Part shown: piece by piece, positions 10,333 through 16,595 of the stretch
Layout of the letters: every line of letters starts with the position of its first letter
Position numbering within the stretch: the first letter of the stretch is position 1
Source of the DNA: Saccoglossus kowalevskii
Taxonomy: Eukaryota; Hemichordata; Enteropneusta; Harrimaniidae
NCBI RefSeq assembly: GCF_000003605.2
Contig: NW_003140275.1
Location: forward strand, 1 to 16,871
Reading direction: 5' to 3'
Length of the DNA: 16,871 nt
The notes under the pieces: generated by a model
Databases searched by the model: none
Told to the model about the DNA's origin: nothing
What the model saw: the letters and a program-made list of their open reading frames with translations, nothing else
Translations under genes and position numbers: made by a program

Positions 10333-10656
10333 TCTGGTCACGTGATTGCAATTGTGTCCAGTGGACTGTCTGGTCCTGTGATTGCAAATGTGTCCAGTAG
10401 ACTGTCTGGTCCTGTGATTGCAAATGTGTCCAGTAGACTGTCTGATCATGTGATTGCAATTGTGTCCAGTAGAATGTCTGGTCATGTGATTGCAATTGTG
10501 TCCAGTAGATTGTCTGGTCATGTGATTGCAATTGTGTCCAGTAGACTGTTTGGTCATGTGATTGCAATTGTATCCAGTAGAATGTCTGGTCCTGTGATTG
10601 CAATTGTGTCCAGTAGAATATCTGGTCCTGTGATTCCAATTGTGTCCAGTAGGCTG
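10333..10656. repeat. 9-monomer block with FGH and VIPIV markers, copy 1
   Basis: The order is SGH...SGL with CACGTG, PVIAN, PVIAN, SDH...M, SGH, SGH, FGH (CTGTTTGGTC) with GTATCC, VSSRI, SGPVIPIV (GATTCCAATTG). It is repeated at 11053-11376 exactly 720 bp (20 monomers) downstream, with one internal difference, CCTATG for CCTGTG near 11098, and another at the last linker. Confidence 0.87.
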
Positions 10657-10692
10657 TCTGGTCCTGTGATTGCAATTGTGTCCAGTAGGCTG

Positions 10693-11196
10693 TCTTGTCC
10701 TGTGATTGCAATTGTGTCCAGTAGAATGTCTGGTCCTGTGACTGCAAATGTATCCAGTAGACTTTCTGGTCCTGTGATTGCAATTGTGTCCAGTAGACTT
10801 TCTGGTCCTGTGATTGCAATTGTGTCCAGTAGACTGTCTGGTCTTGTGATTGCAATTGTGTCCAGCAGGCTGTCTTGTCCTGTGATTGCAATTGTGTCCA
10901 GTAGAATGTCTGGTCATGTGATTGCAATTGTGTCCAGTGGATTGTCTGGTCTTGTGATTGCAATTGTTCCCAGTAGAATGTCTGTTCCTGTGATTGCAAT
11001 TGCGTCCAGTAGACTGTCTGGTCATGTGATTGCAATTTTGTCCAGTAGACTTTCTGGTCACGTGATTGCAATTGTGTCCAGTGGACTGTCTGGTCCTATG
11101 ATTGCAAATGTGTCCAGTAGACTGTCTGGTCCTGTGATTGCAAATGTGTCCAGTAGACTGTCTGATCATGTGATTGCAATTGTGTCCAGTAGAATG
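10693..11196. repeat. M-type cassette, copy 5 (14 monomers)
   Basis: VPSRM lies at 10945. One SGLV monomer (10837) stands where the other copies have SGP followed by SGH, so one monomer has been lost by exchange. The rest of the order is intact, and the CACGTG variant is at 11059-11064. Confidence 0.87.
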
Positions 11197-11376
11197 TCTG
11201 GTCATGTGATTGCAATTGTGTCCAGTAGATTGTCTGGTCATGTGATTGCAATTGTGTCCAGTAGACTGTTTGGTCATGTGATTGCAATTGTATCCAGTAG
11301 AATGTCTGGTCCTGTGATTGCAATTGTGTCCAGTAGAATATCTGGTCCTGTGATTCCAATTGTGTCCAGTAGAATG
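11053..11376. repeat. 9-monomer block with FGH and VIPIV markers, copy 2
   Basis: Paralogue of 10333-10656 at 20 monomers distance. After 11376 the sequence departs: SVHVIAIVF ending in GACATT (11377), then SGP...VF and SGPVVAIVF. The last four marker monomers (SGH, FGH, VSSRI, VIPIV) occur a third time at 12061-12204. Confidence 0.87.
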
Positions 11377-12312
11377 TCTGTTCATGTGATTGCAATTGTG
11401 TTCAGTAGACATTCTGGTCCTGTGATTGCAATTGTGTTCAGTAGACTTTCTGGTCCTGTGGTTGCAATTGTGTTCAGTAGGCTGTCTGGTCTTGTGATTG
11501 CAATTGTGTCCAGTAGGTTGTCTGGTCCTGTGATTGCAATTGTGTCCAGTAGGCTGTCTTGTCCTGTGATTGCAATTGTGTCCAGTAGAATGTCTGGTCC
11601 TGTGACTGCAAATGTGTCATGTAGACTTTCTGGTCCTGTGATTGCAATTGTGTCCAGTAGACTTTCTGGTCCTGTGATTGCAATTGTGTCCAGTAGGCTG
11701 TCTGGTCCTGTGATTGCAATTGTGTCCAGTAGAATGTCTGGTCCTGTGATTGCAATTTTGTCCAGTAGGCTGTCTGGTCCAGTGATTGCAATTGTGTCTA
11801 TTGGACTGTCTGGTCATGTGGTTGCAATTGTGTCCAGTAGACTGTCTGGTTTTGTGATTGCCATTGTGTCCAGTAAGCTGTCTTGTCCTGTGATTGCAAA
11901 TGTGTCCAGTAGAATATCTGGTCCTGTGACTGCAAATGTGTCCAGTAGACTTTCTGGTCCTGTGATTGCAATTGTGTCCAGTAGACTTTCTGGTCCTGTG
12001 ATTGCAATTGTGTCCAGTAGGCTGTCTGGTTCTGTGATTGCAATTGTGTCCAGTAGACTGTCTGGTCATGTGATTGCAATTGTGTCCAGTAGACTGTTTG
12101 GTCATGTGATTGCAATTGTATCCAGTAGAATGTCTGGTCCTGTGATTGCAATTGTGTCCAGTAGAATATCTGGTCCTGTGATTCCAATTGTGTCCAGTAG
12201 AATGTCTGGTCTTGTGATTGCAATTGTGTCCTGTAGACTGTCTGGTCTTGTGATTGCAATTGTGTCCAGTTGACTGTCTGGTCCTGTGATTGTAATTGTG
12301 TCCAGTAGAATG
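11377..12312. repeat. Mosaic stretch joining M-type copies 5 and 6
   Basis: It holds SVHVIAIVF, SGP...VF, SGPVVAIVF, SGL (AGGTTG), SGP, SCP, SGPVTAN with a GTGTCATGTAGA ending (11593), SGP monomers, the 7-monomer GTCTATT block (11773-12024), SGS, then the third FGH/VIPIV piece (12061-12204), an SGL monomer with GTCCTGTAGA and a monomer whose AGA has become TGA (plus-frame stop at 12271). No non-repeat sequence was seen. Confidence 0.8.
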
Positions 12313-12564
12313 TCTGGTCTTGTAATTGCAATTGTGTCCAGTAGATTGTCTGGTCCTGTGATTACAATTGTGTCCAGTAGGATGTCTGGTCATGTGATTG
12401 CAATTGTGTTCAGTAGACTTTCTGGTCCTGTGATTGCAATTGTGTCCAGTAGACTTTCTGGTCCTGTGGTTGCAATTGTGTTCAGTAGGCTGTCTGGTCT
12501 TGTGATTGCAATTGTGTCCAGTAGGCTGTCTGGTCCTGTGATTGCAATTGTGTCCAGTAGGCTG

Positions 12565-13104
12565 TCTTGTCCTGTGATTGCAATTGTGTCCAGTAGAATG
12601 TCTGGTCCTGTGACTGCAAATGTGTCCAGTAGACTTTCTGGTCCTGTGATTGCAATTGTGTTCAGTGGACTTTCTGGTTCTGTGATTGCAATTGTGTCCA
12701 GTAGGCTGTCTGGTCCTGTGATTGCAATTGTGTCCAGTAGACTGTCTGGTCATGTGATTGCAATTGTGTCCAGTAGGCTGTCTTGTCCTGTGATTGCAAT
12801 TGTGTCCAGTAGAATGTCTGGTCATGTGATTGCAATTGTGTCCAGTGGATTGTCTGGTCTTGTGATTGCAATTGTTCCCAGTAGAATGTCTGTTCCTGTG
12901 ATTGCAATTGCGTCCAGTAGACTGTCTGGTCATGTGATTGCAATTTTGTCCAGTAGACTTTCTGGTCATGTGATTGCAATTGTGTCCAGTGGACTGTCTG
13001 GTCCTGTGATTGCAAATGTGTCCAGTAGACTGTCTGGTCCTGTGATTGCAAATGTGTCCAGTAGACCGTCTGATCATGTGATTGCAATTGTGTCCAGTAG
13101 ATTG
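12565..13104. repeat. M-type cassette, copy 6 (15 monomers, 540 bp)
   Basis: VPSRM at 12853; the order is complete. The 20-monomer segment 12385-13104 matches 6374-7093, including the rare GTGGAC monomer and the CCG-ended PVIAN monomer. The following 12889-13500 segment separately matches 6014-6625. The two source intervals overlap, so the region is a rearranged paralogue of 6.0-7.1 kb. Confidence 0.87.
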
Positions 13105-13428
13105 TCTGGTCTTGTGATTGCAATTGTGTCCTGTAGACTGTCTGGTCTTGTGATTGTAATTGGATCCAGTAGAATGTCTGGTCTTGTAATTGCAATTGTG
13201 TCCAGTAGATTGTCTGGTCCTGTGATTACAATTGTGTCCAGTAGGCTGTCTGGTCATGTGATTGCAATTGTGTTCAGTAGACTTTCTGGTCCTGTGATTG
13301 CAATTGTGTCCAGTAGACTTTCTGGTCCTGTGGTTGCAATTGTGTTCAGTAGGCTGTCTGGTCTTGTGATTGCAATTGTGTCCAGTAGGCTGTCTGGTCC
13401 TGTGATTGCAATTGTGTCCAGTAGGCTG

Positions 13429-13716
13429 TCTTGTCCTGTGATTGCAATTGTGTCCAGTAGAATGTCTGGTCCTGTGACTGCAAATGTGTCCAGTAGACTT
13501 TCTGGTCCTGTGATTGCAATTGTGTCCAGTAGACTTTCTGGTCCTGTGATTGCAATTGTGTCCAGTAGGCTGTCTTGTCCTGTGATTGCAATTGTGTCCA
13601 GTAGAATGTCTGGTCCTGTGACTGCAAATGTGTCCAGTAGACTTTCTGGTCCTGTGATTGCAATTGTGTCCAGTAGACTTTCTGGTCCTGTGATTGCAAT
13701 TGTGTCCAGTAGGCTG
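13429..13716. repeat. Perfect 4-monomer (144 bp) tandem duplication: 13429-13572 and 13573-13716
   Basis: SCP...M, SGPVTAN, SGP, SGP (both with ACTT linkers where expected) are repeated immediately with no difference that I can see. It sits at the start of M-type copy 7, so it is a local slippage or exchange event inside that cassette and probably one of the youngest events in the window. Confidence 0.9.
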
Positions 13717-14040
13717 TCTGGTCCTGTGATTGCAATTGTGTCCAGTAGACTGTCTGGTCATGTGATTGCAATTGTGTCCAGTAGGCTGTCTTGTCCTGTG
13801 ATTGCAATTGTGTCCAGTAGAATGTCTGTTCCTGTGATTGCAATTGCGTCCAGTAGACTGTCTGGTCATGTGATTGCAATTTTGTCCAGTAGACTTTCTG
13901 GTCATGTGATTGCAATTGTGTCCAGTGGACTGTCTGGTCCTGTGATTGCAAATGTGCCCAGTAGACTGTCTGGTCCTGTGATTGCAAATGTGTCCAGTAG
14001 ACTGTCTGATCATGTGATTGCAATTGTGTCCAGTAGATTG
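13573..14040. repeat. M-type cassette, copy 7 (13 monomers, deleted form)
   Basis: The SGH...SGL and VPSRM monomers are absent: SCP...M at 13789 is followed directly by SVPVIAIA at 13825. It carries a private GTGCCCAGT in the first PVIAN monomer (13933). The same two-monomer deletion and the same GTGCCC occur in the copy at 16129, so these two share a common ancestor. Confidence 0.88.
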
Positions 14041-14436
14041 TCTGATCCTGTGATTGCAATTGTGTCCAGTAGACTGTCTGGTCTTGTGATTGCAATTGTG
14101 TCCAGTAGGCTGTCTGGTCCTGTGATTGCAATTGTGTCTAGTAGACTGTCTGGTCATGTGATTGCAATTGTGTCCAGTAGACTGTCTGGTTTTGTGATTG
14201 CCATTGTGTCCAGTAAGCTGTCTTGTCCTGTGATTGCAATTGTGTCCAGTAGATTGTCTGGTCCTGTGATTACAATTGTGTCCAGTAGACTGTCTGGTCA
14301 TGTGATTGCAATTGTGTTCAGAAAACTTTCTGGTCCTGTGATTGCAATTGTGTCCAGTAGGCTGTCTGGTCCTGTGATTGCAATTGTGTCCAGCAGGCTG
14401 TCTGGTCCTGTGATTGCAATTGTGTCCAGTAGGCTG

Positions 14437-14868
14437 TCTGGTCCTGTGATTGCAATTGTGTTCATTAGAATGTCTGGTCCTGTGATTGCAATTGTGTTCA
14501 GTAGAATGTCTGGTCCTGTGATTGCAATTTTGTCCAGTAGAATGTCTGGTCCTGTGATTGCAATTGTGTCCAGTGGATTGTCTGGTCCTGTGATTGCAAT
14601 TGTTCCCAGTAGAATGTATGTTCCTGTGATTGCATTTGCGTCCAGTAGACTGTCTGGTCATGTGATTGCAATTGTGTCCAGTAGACTTTCTGGTCATGTG
14701 ATTGCAATTGTGTCGAATGGACTGTCTGGTCCTGTGATTGCAAATGTATCCAGTAGACTGTCTGGTCCTCTGATTGCAAATGTGTCCAGTAGACTGTCTG
14801 ATCATGTGATTGCAATTGTGTCCAGTAGATTGTCTGATCCTGTGATTGCAATTGTGTCCAGTAGGCTG
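14437..14868. repeat. Y-type cassette, copy 4 (12 monomers)
   Basis: VFIRM, VFSRM, VILSSRM, SGL, VPSRM (14581), YVPVIAFA (14617), SGH, SGH with GTCGAATGG, SGPVIAN, SGPLIAN, SDH, SDP. It shares the full TATGTTCC plus GCATTTGCG combination with copies 1 and 2 some 13-14 kb away. A partial fifth copy (four monomers, 15877-16021) lacks the VPSRM and YVPVIAFA monomers. Confidence 0.83.
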
Positions 14869-15444
14869 TCTGGGCCTGTGATTGCAATTGTGTCTAGTAG
14901 ACTGACTGGTCATGTGATTGCAATTGTGTCCAGTAGACTGTCTGGTTTTGTGATTGCCATTGTGTCCATTAAGCTGTCTTGTCCTGTGATTGCAATTGTG
15001 TCCAGTAGAATATCGGGTCCTGTGACTGCAAATGTGTCCAGTAGAATTTCTGGTCCTGTGATTGCAATTGTGTACAGTAGACTTTCTGGTCCTGTAATTG
15101 CAATTGTGTCCAGTAGGCTGTCTGGTCCTGTGATTGCAATTGTGTCCAGTAGACTGTCTGGTCATGTGATTGCAATTGTGTCCAGTAAGCTGTCTTGACC
15201 TGTGATTGCAATTGTGTCCAGTAGAATGTCTGGTAATGTGATTGCAATTGTATCCAGTAGAATGTCTGGTCCTGTGATTGCAATTGTGTCCAGTAGAATA
15301 TCTGCTCCTGTGATTGCAATTGTGTCCAGTAGAATGTCTGGTCTTGTGATTGCAATTGTGTCCAGTAGATTGTCTGGTCCCGTGATTACAATTGTGTCCA
15401 GTAGGCTGTCTGGTCATGTGATTGCAATTGTGTTCAGTAGACTT
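14869..15444. repeat. F-type cassette, copy 4 (16 monomers) with a stop-creating variant
   Basis: Same order as 2884-3459 (SGP with GTCTAGT, TGH, SGF with GATTGCCATT, SCP, SGPVTAN, VYSRL, SGP, SGP, SGH...KL, the SFP position, and so on to SGPVIT and SGH...VF). At 15193 the monomer reads TCTTGACCT, giving TGA at 15196 in the plus frame where other copies have TCTTTTCCT. Private changes include ACTGACTGG near 14902, TATCGGGTC near 15012 and GGTAATGTG near 15232. Confidence 0.83.
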
Positions 15445-16021
15445 TCTGATCATGTGATTGCAATTGTGTCCAGTAGATTGTCTGATATTGTGATTGCAAT
15501 TTTGTCCAGTAGACTGTCTGGTCTTGTGATTGCAATTGTGTTCAGTAGGCTGTCTGGTCCTGTGATTGCAATTGTGTCTAGTAGACTGTCTGGTCATGTG
15601 ATTGCAATTGTGTCCAGTAGACTGTCTGGTTTTGTGATTGCCATTGTGTCCAGTAAGCTGTCTTGTCCTGTGATTGCAATTGTGTCCAGTAGATTATCTG
15701 GTCCTGTGATTACAATTGTGTCCAGTAGACTGTCTGGTCATGTGATTGCAATTGTGTTCAGAAAACTTTCTGGTCCTGTGATTGCAATTGTGTCCAGTAG
15801 GCTATCTGGTCCTGTGATTGCAATTGTGTCCAGCAGGCTGTCTGGTCCTGTGATTGCAATTGTGTCCAGTAGGCTGTCTGGTCCTGTGATTGCAATTGTG
15901 TTCATTAGAATGTCTGGTCCTGTGATTGCAATTGTGTTCAGTAGAATGTCTGGTCCTGTGATTGCAATTTTTGTCCAGTAGAATGTCTGGTCCTGTGATT
16001 GCAATTGTGTCCAGTGGATTG

Positions 16022-16163
16022 TCTGGTCCTGTGATTGCAATTGTGTTCAGTAGCTGTCTGGTCTTGTGATTGCAATTGTGTCCAGTAGACTGTCTGGTCC
16101 TTTGATTGCAATTGTGTCCAGTAGGCTGTCTGTCCTGTGATTGCAATTGTGTCCAGTAGAATG
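16022..16163. repeat. Degenerate junction with two 35-bp monomers
   Basis: The monomer at 16022 lacks one G (GTTCAGTAGCTG) and the monomer at 16129 lacks one base (TCTGTCCTG, an SCP-type monomer without its second T or an SGP-type without a G). Together with the 37-bp monomer at 15949 (AATTTTTGTCC, one extra T) these give three phase changes within about 170 bp, the densest cluster in the window. The 16093 monomer has CCTTTGATT. Confidence 0.85.
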
Positions 16164-16595
16164 TCTGGTCCTGTGACTGCAAATGTGTCCAGTAGACTTT
16201 CTGGTCCTGTGATTGCAATTGTGTCCAGTAGACTTTCTGGTCCTGTGATTGCAATTGTGTCCAGTAGGCTGTCTGGTCCTGTGATTGCAATTGTGTCCAG
16301 TAGACTGTCTGGTCATGTGATTGCAATTGTGTCCAGTAGGCTGTCTTGTCCTGTGATTGCAATTGTGTCCAGTAGAATGTCTGTTCCTGTGATTGCAATT
16401 GCGTCCAGTAGACTGTCTGGTCATGTGATTGCAATTTTGTCCAGTAGACTTTCTGGTCATGTGATTGCAATTGTGTCCAGTGGACTGTCTGGTCCTGTGA
16501 TTGCAAATGTGCCCAGTAGACTGTCTGGTCATGTGATTGCAAATGTGTCCAGTAGACTGTCTGATCATGTGATTGCAATTGTGTCCAGTAGATTG
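16129..16595. repeat. M-type cassette, copy 8 (13 monomers, deleted form)
   Basis: Matches 13573-14040 in order, in the missing SGH...SGL and VPSRM pair, and in GTGCCCAGT (16488 monomer). It differs by GGTCAT instead of GGTCCT in the second PVIAN monomer (16524). The match runs from 16164 to about 16619 at 2,555 bp offset (71 monomers minus one base). Confidence 0.87.

Larger units (their letters stand above)
14005..16021. repeat. 40-monomer (1440 bp) higher-order period, second copy partial: 14005-15444 and 15445-16021
   Basis: Monomers 14005-14580 (SDH, SDP, SGL, GTCTAGT, SGH, SGF, SCP, SGPVIT, VFRKL, three SGP, VFIRM, VFSRM, VILSSRM, SGL) recur at 15445-16021 with an offset of exactly 1,440 bp until a 1-bp insertion near 15970. 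Shared private variants are GTGTTCATTAG (VFIRM, 14437 and 15877) and GTTCAGAAAAC (14293 and 15733). Differences include GATATTGTG at 15484, TTATCT near 15695 and GCTATCT near 15802. The second copy stops following this order after 16021. Confidence 0.87.

Noticed and set aside
53-15981. Long plus-strand open frames of up to about 1,296 codons read as protein-coding genes
   Set aside because: They contain only the 36-bp repeat and start at arbitrary TTG or GTG codons inside monomers. They end where a base change or indel happens to make a stop, and they overlap equally long frames on the other strand. No start context or unique domain is present.
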